A program made the translations under genes and the position numbers. Of a stretch of DNA of 64,000 nucleotides, positions 1-7,342 are shown one piece after another. Positions within the stretch are counted from its first letter, which is position 1. Every line of letters starts with the position of its first letter. The notes under the pieces were generated by a model, which saw only the letters and a list, made by a program, of their open reading frames with translations, ran no database searches and was not told the origin of the DNA. Source of the stretch: Methanogenium sp. (GTDB lineage: Archaea > Halobacteriota > Methanomicrobia > Methanomicrobiales > Methanomicrobiaceae); the NCBI GenBank assembly GCA_030595665.1, contig JAUVCV010000005.1:1-64000 (forward strand), written 5' to 3'.

Positions 1-98
1 TCAGGACAGTCCAGTTTGAGGATGATCGTCTTTACGGTGAGCACAAGATATAGGTTCACTCAATAATGCATATTACTTGTTACGTAAACGCAATTCCT

Positions 99-118
99 CC
101 CCGGCCTGAAGACCGGGG
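99..118. repeat. GC-rich hairpin resembling the right end of an IS200/IS605-type element
   Basis: A 6-bp stem (CCCCGG/CCGGGG) with an 8-base loop sits in a pyrimidine-rich context, followed by a second G-run near position 130. This style of stem-loop (AATTC, CCCC-stem, loop with CTGAAG, GGGG) is familiar downstream of tnpB in IS200/IS605-family elements. No transposase reading frame is visible in the first 98 bases, so this is at most an element end or solo remnant. It could equally be a terminator for a gene left of the window. Confidence 0.35.
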
Positions 119-160
119 ACTCCTTGCGGGGATGTTGAATGGTGAATAATTCACTCATTG

Positions 161-913
161 TCATGAAATGTTTATGCGCTTTGCTTCATCACGTTTCCGG
201 CAGCGTGGACATATGTGAGATACCTCCGCCCCACAGGTATCTACCTTCTCAAGCTGCTCTTCGGTTGCGAAGTATTCACCACAGGAGGAACACTGAACAA
301 GTCTGAATTCCCGCCCCCAGATCTTACGAATATCTCCTTCCTCACGGACCTTTATCGCACCCGTCGGGCAGACCTCTGCACAGGCACCACATCCAAGGCA
401 TCCCACCGGGGGTTCATCAAAAGGAGGTACGATTGTACGGTCCCATCCCCGCCCGGCAAAACTGAGGCAGTTGTTGCCGAGTGCCGCACAGGCACGGACA
501 CACCGCCCGCACCGGATACAGAGATCATTATGCTCCGCAACAAAACGTTCATCCAGCGGTTCCACACCATACTCACGGGCAAGGTCCTGCAGGATTGTTG
601 CCTGAGGGCACCGGTTCAGGTGAAGCCGTATCACTGACCGCCGTGCATCCATGACACGGTCAGTATCCGTAAACACCTCCATCGGCCCACGGACCGGATA
701 CATGCAGGCGACGGCAAGCTTCCTTTTTCCCCGCTCCTCCACTTCTACCTGGCAGAGGCGGCAGTTGCCGTCCGGAGGAAGGGCGTCATGGTGACAGAGT
801 GTGGGAATTGCAATACCCAGCTCTTTTGCTGCTGCAAGGATCTTTGTACCCTTTGCAACGGTCACCTTCTTCCCGTCTATCGTTATCTCAATCATCTCAG
901 TTGTCTCAGTCAT
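161..913 (-). CDS. HoxU/NuoG-N-like iron-sulfur subunit of an NAD(P)H diaphorase
   Basis: The 250-residue protein begins with a plant-type [2Fe-2S] ferredoxin domain (about residues 8-85, with CHHD, CRLC and a later Cys in ACMYP). It continues with two [4Fe-4S] motifs ([11 protein letters not shown] and [12 protein letters not shown]) and ends in a short ribbon with CSSC and CPRC. This order matches HoxU or the N-terminal part of NuoG, which pass electrons from the flavin subunit to a partner enzyme. The usual His-Cys [4Fe-4S] ligand set of NuoG is not evident. I chose the ATG at 913 because GGAGGA lies 6 bases upstream and this start overlaps the stop of the flavin subunit in ATGACTGA; a TTG at 931 would lie upstream of that Shine-Dalgarno. 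It is the last gene of the operon visible here; the next gene, possibly the catalytic subunit, would lie left of the window. Confidence 0.8.
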   Translation of the reverse strand: MTETTEMIEITIDGKKVTVAKGTKILAAAKELGIAIPTLCHHDALPPDGNCRLCQVEVEERGKRKLAVACMYPVRGPMEVFTDTDRVMDARRSVIRLHLNRCPQATILQDLAREYGVEPLDERFVAEHNDLCIRCGRCVRACAALGNNCLSFAGRGWDRTIVPPFDEPPVGCLGCGACAEVCPTGAIKVREEGDIRKIWGREFRLVQCSSCGEYFATEEQLEKVDTCGAEVSHICPRCRKRDEAKRINIS

Positions 914-2777
914 CGGTCTTCCTCCGTTCAATCAGGATGGCATTAAACCTGCAGGCATCCACACAGGACCCACAGGTGATACAGACTTCCTGATCTATCT
1001 GGTGCACCTGCTTTTTTTCACCGGTTATGGCATTTGCCGGGCATACCCGTGCACACATTCCACATCCCGTGCATGTCTCCGGGTCGATTGAGACTGCATA
1101 CAGGCCAGAACAGACTCCCGAACGGCAGAATCCCTCCTTTTCATGCTCCTCATACTCTTCCATGAAGAACTCCATTGTCGAGAGCACCGGATTGGCTGAC
1201 GTCTGACCCAGACCACAGAGGGAGGTATCACGGACGTGTTCTGCGATCTCTTTCAGGAGTGCCACATCACCCGGCCGGGCCGTCCCTGAGGTCAGACCAT
1301 GAAGCAGAATCTGCATGGCATGCAACCCTTCCCGGCAGGGAGTACACTTGCCGCAACACTCCCCCACAAGGAAATCAATGAAATACTGGGCCACATTGAC
1401 CATGCAGGTGTGATCATCCATAATAATGAGACCGCCGGATCCCATCATGGCCCCTGCCTTTTTGAGTTGATCGAAGTCAACCGGTGTGTCCAGTTTGGAT
1501 TCCGGCAGACACCCGCCTGAAGGACCACCCGACTGCACCGCCTTGAATGCACGGTTATTCATCACCCCGCCACCGATATCAAAGATAATTTTACGCAGGG
1601 GTGTTCCCAGCGGCACTTCAACAAGGCCGCTGTTTTTTATCTTGCCAACAAGTGAGAAGACTTTGGTCCCGCTATTGTTCTCCGTCCCGATTCCCGCATA
1701 CCATTCAGCACCTTCAAGGATGATACGGGGAATGTCAGACCATGTCTCCACATTATTAAGCACTGCCGGGGCATCCCAAAGTCCTTTCTCTGTGGAACGA
1801 ATGTATTTCACCCGCGGCACACCCGGCATGCCTTCAATGGATGCCGTCAGGGCGGTTGACTCACCGCAGACAAAGGCGCCACCGCCACGGGTGATCTCAA
1901 TATCAAATGCAAACCCACTTCCGAGAATGTCGGTGCCGAGGAGACCAAGACGCTGCGCCTCCGCAATTGCCCACCGGAGATTGGATACAGCAAGGGGATA
2001 CTCTTCACGGACATAAATGTGGCCACTTCCGGCCCCAACAGCCCAGGCACCAATGATCATTCCTTCAATAATGCTGTGCGGGTCGCCTTCCATGAGACTC
2101 CGGTTCATGAAGGCACCGGGGTCACCCTCATCTCCGTTTGCAACTACATATTTTTGCTCGGACTCCACAATCCGGGCAGACTCCCATTTTACGCCGGTGG
2201 GGAATCCACCACCGCCACGTCCCCGGAGGCCGGATGCAATGACTTCTTTCACCACTGCTTCAGGTGACATGGAAAGTGCCTTGGCAAGCCCGGCATATCC
2301 TCTTTCACGAATATAATCATTGATTTCAGTCGGATCGATATGCCCATTCCGCCGGAGGACAATTCTCTGCTGGTGGGCATAGAATGGAATTTCTTCTTCA
2401 CTCCGGCACCGCTGTTTCGTGGCTGCGTCCCGGTAGAGCAGGCGCTGGACAGATTCACCTCCCACAATCGTCTTCTCAAATATCTCCGGGACATCATCCG
2501 GCTTTACATGCTGGTAGAAAATGTTTGCCGGGTCAATCTGTACAATCGGGCCGTTTTCACAGAAGCCGTGGCACCCGGTGGTACCGGCAGCAAAATCCAC
2601 ACCAATTTTCAGCCCATGGTGATCTGCTTCTGCTACAAATGCATCATAGACACCCTGACTCCCACTTGCAAGACAGCCTGTTCCTGCACATACACGAATA
2701 CGTACAGGAGCACCGCCCCCTATTGGCGGGAGGGAATTCCTATATTCATCCAGTGCCTGAGGGCTATTCAGTTTCAT
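906..2777 (-). CDS. NuoF/HndC-like NAD(P)H-binding flavoprotein with extra Fe-S domains
   Basis: The 623-residue protein has an N-terminal thioredoxin-fold [2Fe-2S] domain (C30, C35, C69, C73), then the NuoF core: a glycine-rich FMN/NAD site ([10 protein letters not shown]), the [12 protein letters not shown] motif, and a [4Fe-4S] site with [10 protein letters not shown] and the later CGLGQ. The C-terminus carries two ferredoxin motifs ([12 protein letters not shown] and [11 protein letters not shown]). This architecture is that of HndC/HymB-type subunits of NAD(P)-dependent hydrogenases and related bifurcating enzymes, which oxidise or reduce NAD(P) at FMN. It overlaps the NuoE-like gene upstream by 14 bases and the HoxU-like gene downstream by 8, so the three are almost certainly co-translated. 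Which nucleotide it uses and what it donates to cannot be read here. Cytoplasmic, no membrane segments. Confidence 0.9.
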   Translation of the reverse strand: MKLNSPQALDEYRNSLPPIGGGAPVRIRVCAGTGCLASGSQGVYDAFVAEADHHGLKIGVDFAAGTTGCHGFCENGPIVQIDPANIFYQHVKPDDVPEIFEKTIVGGESVQRLLYRDAATKQRCRSEEEIPFYAHQQRIVLRRNGHIDPTEINDYIRERGYAGLAKALSMSPEAVVKEVIASGLRGRGGGGFPTGVKWESARIVESEQKYVVANGDEGDPGAFMNRSLMEGDPHSIIEGMIIGAWAVGAGSGHIYVREEYPLAVSNLRWAIAEAQRLGLLGTDILGSGFAFDIEITRGGGAFVCGESTALTASIEGMPGVPRVKYIRSTEKGLWDAPAVLNNVETWSDIPRIILEGAEWYAGIGTENNSGTKVFSLVGKIKNSGLVEVPLGTPLRKIIFDIGGGVMNNRAFKAVQSGGPSGGCLPESKLDTPVDFDQLKKAGAMMGSGGLIIMDDHTCMVNVAQYFIDFLVGECCGKCTPCREGLHAMQILLHGLTSGTARPGDVALLKEIAEHVRDTSLCGLGQTSANPVLSTMEFFMEEYEEHEKEGFCRSGVCSGLYAVSIDPETCTGCGMCARVCPANAITGEKKQVHQIDQEVCITCGSCVDACRFNAILIERRKTDD

Positions 2778-3237
2778 CTTCTAAGACCTCCTGTATAATA
2801 TCAGGGACATCTTTTACCCGGACCTTTCCAAAGATACGGCCGTTCGCGTTCACTACCGGTGCCAGTGCGCAGGCACCCAGACAGTTTACTGTCTGCAGGG
2901 TGAACATGCCGTCAACGCTCGTTTCCCCGTTTTTGATTCCCAGTTCCTTTTCAAATGCCTTCAAAACCTCAGGGGACCCCCGGATATGGCATGCGGTCCC
3001 ATTGCAGATTTTAATGAGATTCTTTCCCAGAGGTACAAGACTGAGCGCCTTATAGAACGTGGCCACACTGTATACACGGCTTTCCGGGACATCCAGATAG
3101 GCGGCCACCGACCGCATCACATCCACAGAGATGTAATGCTCCTTCTCCTGAACATCCTGCAGAATGGCAAGCAGATACCGGGGTTCTACGGGATAGGAGG
3201 TTATTATTGTCTTTATTGATTCAGTAAGAGATTCCGT
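2764..3237 (-). CDS. NuoE/HndA-like [2Fe-2S] thioredoxin-fold subunit, start uncertain
   Basis: The C-terminal part shows the NuoE thioredoxin-like domain with four cysteines (CNGTAC and the later NCLGAC). NuoE partners with NuoF in diaphorase modules. The first ATG/GTG/TTG of the frame is the GTG at 3126, which gives only 120 residues. Upstream of it the frame stays open to a TGA at 3241-3243 and encodes sequence typical of the NuoE N-terminus ([18 protein letters not shown]), so the protein surely begins earlier. A strong Shine-Dalgarno match, GAGGTGAT at 3243-3250, sits 5 bases upstream of an in-frame ACG at 3235-3237. That start gives 157 residues, close to the family's usual length. I place the start there tentatively: either a rare ACG initiation or a changed ATG. 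A one-base sequence error joining it to the ATG at 3242-3244 is an alternative. Confidence 0.75.
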   Translation of the reverse strand, partial: TESLTESIKTIITSYPVEPRYLLAILQDVQEKEHYISVDVMRSVAAYLDVPESRVYSVATFYKALSLVPLGKNLIKICNGTACHIRGSPEVLKAFEKELGIKNGETSVDGMFTLQTVNCLGACALAPVVNANGRIFGKVRVKDVPDIIQEVLEDETE

Positions 3238-3349
3238 ATTTCATCACCTCATACATTCTTTCTGTTGCATGATGGAGCCAGATAAATTCTTCCTTCATGC
3301 CACGCAGTATTGAAATCCACAGCATTTCCAACAAGCATTCAAAGATCAT
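3221..3349 (-). CDS. Possible 42-residue leader protein upstream of the diaphorase operon
   Basis: From ATG 3347-3349 an open frame encodes 42 residues (begins MIFECLLEMLWIS, ends VMKYGISY) and stops at TGA 3221-3223, inside the start region of the NuoE-like gene. An AGGG sits 3 bases before the ATG. Composition looks protein-like: an amphipathic N-terminal half, then a charged half with EEFIWLHHATERM. Open frame continues upstream of the ATG to a TAA without another good start. The Shine-Dalgarno of the NuoE-like gene lies inside this frame, so translation of the two would be coupled. I do not recognise a family. Confidence 0.35.
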   Translation of the reverse strand: MIFECLLEMLWISILRGMKEEFIWLHHATERMYEVMKYGISY

Positions 3350-3384
3350 TGTCCCTATCCATGCACCTTCAGTCAGGCACTTGA

Positions 3385-3403
3385 TGTCCTGATATTCAGG
3401 ACA
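3385..3403. promoter_or_regulatory. Perfect palindrome beside the diaphorase promoter, operator candidate
   Basis: TGTCCTGA-TAT-TCAGGACA is a perfect inverted repeat with 8-base arms. It abuts the TATA-like stretch at 3405-3419. Read for the minus-strand operon, it covers the interval between TATA box and expected transcription start, where a bound dimeric repressor would block RNA polymerase. The regulator is not identifiable. Confidence 0.5.
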
Positions 3404-3404
3404 A

Positions 3405-3419
3405 CATATAATACTTTAT
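3405..3419 (-). promoter_or_regulatory. TATA-like element of the diaphorase operon
   Basis: The minus strand reads ATAAAGTATTATATG, an archaeal TATA-like stretch. Transcription would start about 25 bases downstream, near 3385, giving a short leader before the possible small gene at 3349. The plus strand of the same stretch could once have served the rhodanese relic at 3462. Confidence 0.4.
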
Positions 3420-3461
3420 CCCGACATCCATGCATTCAGCCATTTGATGGCGGTGATTTGG

Positions 3462-3639
3462 ATGGAGAGAAAAAAGATTGTTTTATGGGCGGCAGCAATT
3501 GCCACAATATGTGTAGTGTGTGCATGCGGGTGCACAGGCATTTGTTGATGCGGGGTTCAACCCGGTACACCGTCTCGAAGGCAACTATGCCGCATGGGTT
3601 GATGCCGACTACCCGGTGGCTGTCGGAAAAGAGATCTAA
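3462..3639 (+). pseudogene. Relic of a secreted lipoprotein-type rhodanese
   Basis: ATG at 3462 follows GGTGAT with good spacing and starts a signal peptide-like stretch (MERKKIVLWAAA, then hydrophobic, then CACGCTG resembling a lipobox). This frame hits TGA at 3546. In another frame, from about 3535 to the TAA at 3637-3639, the sequence encodes a typical rhodanese C-terminus (AFVDAGF, then LEGNYAAWVDADYPV). The middle of the domain, including the catalytic-cysteine loop, is missing. The simplest reading is an internal deletion that joined the signal peptide to the last 30-odd codons out of frame. Rhodaneses transfer sulfane sulfur; this copy cannot work. Confidence 0.7.
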
Positions 3640-3734
3640 CCAGCAAAAGGGTAGCAATCCACCTCCTGACACTGCTATGTACCAGGAGATACTGACCCGC
3701 ATAATTCCTCTTTTTTTCCGGTGCCCGTTGTTTT

Positions 3735-4721
3735 ATGCAGTATCCAGCCAATACTATTACCAGTTATATGGATAGTGAGAATGGGAAGACCGCCTGCACC
3801 AGCCCGGTCATACAGGCACGGGTCAGGGCAGGCATGACAGTGGCTGAACTGGTGGAAGAACTGGGAAAAGCCGGAGCGTACAACGGAGGATATCTCGCAC
3901 GGGCAACAGACATCTGCACAGAGATGTTTTCCGATCCTGAGACCACACGATTTGTTGGTCTCGCAGGGGCAATGGTTCCCGGTGGTATGGGTGGAATTGT
4001 GGAAGACCTCATCCATGATGGCTATGTGGATGTGCTGGTATCTACCGGCGCCAACATGACCCATGATACAATAGAGGCCATTGGGTGCCACCACTATCAT
4101 GGCACTGAGATCTGTGATGACGATGAACTCTATGAAGAAGAGATAAACCGGATTTATGATGTTTTCCTGCCATCAGACGCATTCGTATCATTTGAGGAGT
4201 TCATGCAGGAGACTCTGGGTAAACTAACCGACGGGACCACCCTCTCAATATCCGGTCTTCTGCGCCACATCGGAGAAAACCTTGACACTGGTATTCTTGC
4301 AGCAGCAGCAGAGGCAGACATCCCCATATACTGTCCCGCCATCCAGGACTCAATGATTGGCCTGCAGTACTGGCTCTTTAACCAGATGCACAAAGTGACG
4401 ATTGATGCGTTTGGCGATATGAGCCAGCTGATGGACACCTGTTTCACGGCAAAAAAGGCAGGAGCACTTCTTATTGGCGGTGGCGTCCCGAAGAACTACA
4501 TCTTCCAGAGTATGCTCATGACACCCAGGGGCTTTGATTACGCGGTCCAGCTGACCGGTGACCGACCGGATCTTGGCGGGCTTTCCGGGGCGACACTGAG
4601 CGAGGCGAAGTCATGGGGTAAGGTGACAGGCGAAGCACATTCCCAGACGGTCTATGGTGATGCAACAATAACGCTGCCCCTCATCATTGCCGCCATGCGG
4701 GAGAAAATGGAACATGCCTGA
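3735..4721 (+). CDS. dys: Deoxyhypusine synthase
   Basis: The 328-residue protein transfers the aminobutyl group of spermidine, using NAD, to a lysine of translation factor aIF5A. The sequence shows the family hallmarks: [10 protein letters not shown] near residue 78, the STGAN NAD-binding turn, the active-site lysine in GGGVPKNY (K253), and the C-terminal [14 protein letters not shown] block. Length fits archaeal members. The start at 3735 is preceded by a CGGTG; a second ATG at 3768 is possible. Its last 8 bases overlap pyrF, so the two are co-transcribed, a pairing without an obvious pathway link. Cytoplasmic. Confidence 0.92.
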   Translation: MQYPANTITSYMDSENGKTACTSPVIQARVRAGMTVAELVEELGKAGAYNGGYLARATDICTEMFSDPETTRFVGLAGAMVPGGMGGIVEDLIHDGYVDVLVSTGANMTHDTIEAIGCHHYHGTEICDDDELYEEEINRIYDVFLPSDAFVSFEEFMQETLGKLTDGTTLSISGLLRHIGENLDTGILAAAAEADIPIYCPAIQDSMIGLQYWLFNQMHKVTIDAFGDMSQLMDTCFTAKKAGALLIGGGVPKNYIFQSMLMTPRGFDYAVQLTGDRPDLGGLSGATLSEAKSWGKVTGEAHSQTVYGDATITLPLIIAAMREKMEHA

Positions 4722-5349
4722 TCTGATCCTTGCCCTCGATGTCCTCAGCCGCGAGGATGCGAAGCGTGTTGCAGAAGCGGCAGCTCCCCATCTGGATGCG
4801 ATAAAAATAGGCTATCCGCTGGTGCTTGCAGCAGGGCTTGGTATTGCAGGTCCCCTGAGCGAGTTCGGCATCCCTCTCATCGCTGACTTCAAGGTAGCTG
4901 ACATTCCAAACACCAACCGGCTCATCGCAGAACAGGTCTTTGCAGCCGGATTTTCAGCTATCATCTGTCAGGGATTCTGTGGAAGTGACTCTGTTGCCGC
5001 CTGTGTGGAAGCCGCAGATGACGCCGGTGGGGAATGCTATGTCGTGACAGAGATGAGCCATCCCGGTGCCCTTGAATTTTTAAGTGGGAAAAATGCAGAA
5101 CTTCTGGCACAGATGGCTGTTGATACGGGTGCCCATGGCATCATAGCTCCCGCGACCCGCCCTGAACGTGTGCAGACCCTGCGCACAATCATTGGAGATA
5201 AAAAAATACTCTCTCCTGGTGTCGGCGCACAGGGCGGTGACCCGGCAGTCATCGCCCCACTGATTGACGGAATGATCGTGGGGAGAGCAATTTATACCGC
5301 AGAGGATCCGGCAGAGGCAGCACAAGCCTATGCCAGATTTCGCCGATGA
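4714..5349 (+). CDS. pyrF: Orotidine 5'-phosphate decarboxylase
   Basis: The 211-residue enzyme makes UMP from OMP in the last step of pyrimidine synthesis. The catalytic D-x-K-x-x-D signature is present as DFKVADI (D58, K60, D63), followed by the substrate loop region [11 protein letters not shown] and the phosphate-binding VGRAIY near the C-terminus. Length is normal for archaeal PyrF. I start at ATG 4714, which opens with MPDLILALD, the usual N-terminus; upstream in-frame codons lie inside the deoxyhypusine synthase gene, whose TGA is overlapped. The stop codon lies within a possible C/D box RNA. Confidence 0.95.
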   Translation: MPDLILALDVLSREDAKRVAEAAAPHLDAIKIGYPLVLAAGLGIAGPLSEFGIPLIADFKVADIPNTNRLIAEQVFAAGFSAIICQGFCGSDSVAACVEAADDAGGECYVVTEMSHPGALEFLSGKNAELLAQMAVDTGAHGIIAPATRPERVQTLRTIIGDKKILSPGVGAQGGDPAVIAPLIDGMIVGRAIYTAEDPAEAAQAYARFRR

Positions 5350-5415
5350 TGAGTGACCGATTCTGATGCAGGCCCCGTGGCCCGCAGGTGATGAACCCTA
5401 TGAGTCACCTGAGGC
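5342..5415 (+). ncRNA. Possible C/D box guide sRNA overlapping the pyrF stop codon
   Basis: The order of boxes fits an archaeal C/D sRNA: C box ATGATGA (5346-5352), D' box CTGA (5363-5366), C' box GTGATGA (5388-5394) and D box CTGA (5409-5412), closed by a 3-bp GCC/GGC terminal stem. Guide intervals are 10 and 14 bases. The D'-C' spacer of 21 bases is longer than usual but contains a small GC hairpin. I could not match the guide segments to rRNA or tRNA targets. Chance occurrence of these short boxes is possible. Confidence 0.3.
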
Positions 5416-5601
5416 AAACTCATTTTTATGCTACTGTTATCTTCTGTCACCCCATATTCCGGGAAAGCTGATAGACAATTTTTGTCTTCACTGCACATCG
5501 CGACACAAACCGGAAAATAGTGAATAGATGGTGGAAAAAGAGTACATAGCCATATTACCATACAAAGCAGAGATTTTCCTGATGGCTACACCAATAATTT
5601 T

Positions 5602-5991
5602 ATGTGTCCGGTCGCTGAGAATATTTCCATGAACTGGACGCAGGAACAACTCAGCCTCAAGAAAAAATACCCCACTCTTCAGGATATTCCAAATGAAGAA
5701 CGCAGGTACAAGTGCCATACCTGCCACCACGTTGTCGATGAAACACCGTGCCCCTGCTGCGGTGAGACACAACTTGAGATCATGTGCCCGCTTGACCACT
5801 GTCACTGCACCCACAATATCACTGAGACAATCGAATACTGTCCCCTCTGCGGCCAGCCAGTCTGTCCGGAATGCGGCAGTCATGACGTATCTCAGGTCTC
5901 CCGTGTGACAGGATACCTTGCAGATGTATCCGGATGGAACCAGGGCAAGCAGCAGGAACTCAAAGACCGGGCCCACTACAACGTTGCCTGA
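5602..5991 (+). CDS. Small Cys-rich protein with a free-standing NrdD-type glycyl radical domain
   Basis: The 129-residue protein ends with the C-terminal signature of class III (anaerobic) ribonucleotide reductase: two CxxC pairs (CPLC, CPEC), then SRVTGYL with G104 as the expected radical glycine, then NQGKQQELKDR. In NrdD this segment follows a catalytic barrel of several hundred residues, absent here. The N-terminal half adds more metal-binding candidates (CHTCHH, CPCC, CPLDHCHC), making 13 cysteines in all. It may be a spare glycyl-radical subunit for a split or damaged reductase, in the way GrcA serves pyruvate formate-lyase, or a protein that reuses the zinc ribbon. An alternative start is the ATG at 5629. 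Two downstream genes also carry Cys-rich or redox domains. Confidence 0.7.
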   Translation: MCPVAENISMNWTQEQLSLKKKYPTLQDIPNEERRYKCHTCHHVVDETPCPCCGETQLEIMCPLDHCHCTHNITETIEYCPLCGQPVCPECGSHDVSQVSRVTGYLADVSGWNQGKQQELKDRAHYNVA

Positions 5992-6058
5992 TATTCCCGA
6001 CAATTATCTTTTTTCAATTCACAGTGTTTTTCATATCAGATACAACATATACTCAGAT

Positions 6059-6961
6059 ATGCGGTATTTTCTCAGGGACAGGGCACTATTTATCCGCGGT
6101 GTATTCACTGCGGTTATGTCAGGCACACGGGAGACTGACAGAGACAGCAGAATCACTCATATATCAACAATCATCGCCACTCATCTGCCACAGACTAATA
6201 CAAAAGAGGATGCTGACTCCTATATCGAAAATCTCCTCAGGGAGAGCGGATATGATACTGATGCAGTCATTCTGCCGGTTCCAAACCACATAGACCAGCT
6301 TCGCATCTTTGCATATGATGGAATCATGGTATTTGTTCTCGCACGGCCGGGTAAACAGGGAGAGCGTCCAGCCCCTGTTACCATCATTGTCTGTTGCCGT
6401 GAACCACTCCCTGAAGCAGGCCTCAGAACTCTTTTAGTTACCGCCAGTGAGGCAATACACCAGGCGTTCATCACAGCCGGATTCCCTGATGAATCTGAAA
6501 AGGATGTTGCCCTCATCTGTTGTGAAGAAACAGAAGAATTACCCGATGTTCATGAACGTCTGGCACGGGCGCAGGCTCTTGTGACTGAGACAATAGCATA
6601 TGGCATCCCTGAAACATGGGCAGCCAGTGAGACACAAGTCCTCAGAAAACCACCATTTTATATCCATAGTTCCATCGGCGGCGAGCGCTGGACACGATGG
6701 AATCCTGACGGATGTCCGTATTATCCCTGTCATCCATCCTGCGAAGGCCAGCGGTGTGATTTTTGTTACTGCCCATTATACCCTTGTGGCGATGAATCAC
6801 AGGGAAAATGGCTGGAACGAGAAAATTCCGGGAAAATATGGTCTTGTGAAGGATGCACACTCGTCCATGAACCAACCGTTGCAGACTATCTGATCCGGCA
6901 CCCCGAGGCATCCCTCGAAAAACTCAAATATATACGAAAAAAAGGAAAGGATAACGAATAA
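6059..6961 (+). CDS. CbiZ-like adenosylcobinamide amidohydrolase fused to a Cys-rich domain
   Basis: The first 190 or so of 300 residues resemble CbiZ: an opening RDRALFIRGVFTAV, a central YDGIMVFVLAR, VTIIVCCREPLPEAGL, and TASEAI in the place of the family's TATEAK. CbiZ cuts adenosylcobinamide to cobyric acid for corrinoid salvage. The TDAV-type segment is weak (EKDVALICCEE), so activity is uncertain. From about residue 215 follows a small Cys-rich domain (CPYYPCHPSCEG, CDFCYCPLYPC, CEGC), probably binding metal. I start at ATG 6059 because the homologous N-terminus begins there; the longer frame from 5918 runs through the upstream gene. No other cobamide genes are near. Confidence 0.55.
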   Translation: MRYFLRDRALFIRGVFTAVMSGTRETDRDSRITHISTIIATHLPQTNTKEDADSYIENLLRESGYDTDAVILPVPNHIDQLRIFAYDGIMVFVLARPGKQGERPAPVTIIVCCREPLPEAGLRTLLVTASEAIHQAFITAGFPDESEKDVALICCEETEELPDVHERLARAQALVTETIAYGIPETWAASETQVLRKPPFYIHSSIGGERWTRWNPDGCPYYPCHPSCEGQRCDFCYCPLYPCGDESQGKWLERENSGKIWSCEGCTLVHEPTVADYLIRHPEASLEKLKYIRKKGKDNE

Positions 6962-6967
6962 TATTTC

Positions 6968-7159
6968 TTATTCTTCCATACCCAGAGCTTCAAGAAGCTC
7001 ATCCAGGGGAATTCCGTGACCAAGTGCTGCCTGCCTCATCGTCTCTCCGTTCGCAAGAGCGCAGCCGATACATCCCATTCCAAATCTGAAAAGAATATCT
7101 GCTGCTTCTGGCTTTTCTTTTAACAAGTCTGCTATTGTACTATCTGCGGTAACAGTCAT
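6968..7159 (-). CDS. DUF1858 redox-disulfide domain protein
   Basis: A 63-residue protein with the DUF1858 pattern: an N-terminal TADSTIADLLKEKPEAADILFRFGMGC stretch and the motif CIGCALANGET, a candidate redox-active cysteine pair. Members of the family accompany hybrid-cluster and sulfur-related proteins; their exact role is unknown. I prefer the ATG at 7159 to the one at 7177 because the TATA box centred near 7190 predicts transcription start near 7163, which the upstream ATG would precede. The mRNA would then be nearly leaderless. It converges with the CbiZ-like gene. Confidence 0.75.
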   Translation of the reverse strand: MTVTADSTIADLLKEKPEAADILFRFGMGCIGCALANGETMRQAALGHGIPLDELLEALGMEE

Positions 7160-7183
7160 GGGCCTTCTGTTTGGCATCCGAAG

Positions 7184-7197
7184 TATTTATAAATATA
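7184..7197 (-). promoter_or_regulatory. TATA box of the DUF1858 gene
   Basis: The stretch TATTTATAAATATA lies about 30 bases upstream of ATG 7159, the spacing expected for a leaderless archaeal transcript. Confidence 0.55.
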
Positions 7198-7342
7198 TCT
7201 ATGTTCCCAATATTTAGATTACTTTCACTCCACACGGACAGATATTAATAACCTATCACAGACACCCACTATCATACCAATCAGGTATTATGTATCGCAT
7301 GATGAACACTAAATAATTAGAAAAAAACCACGGAGATGTATT

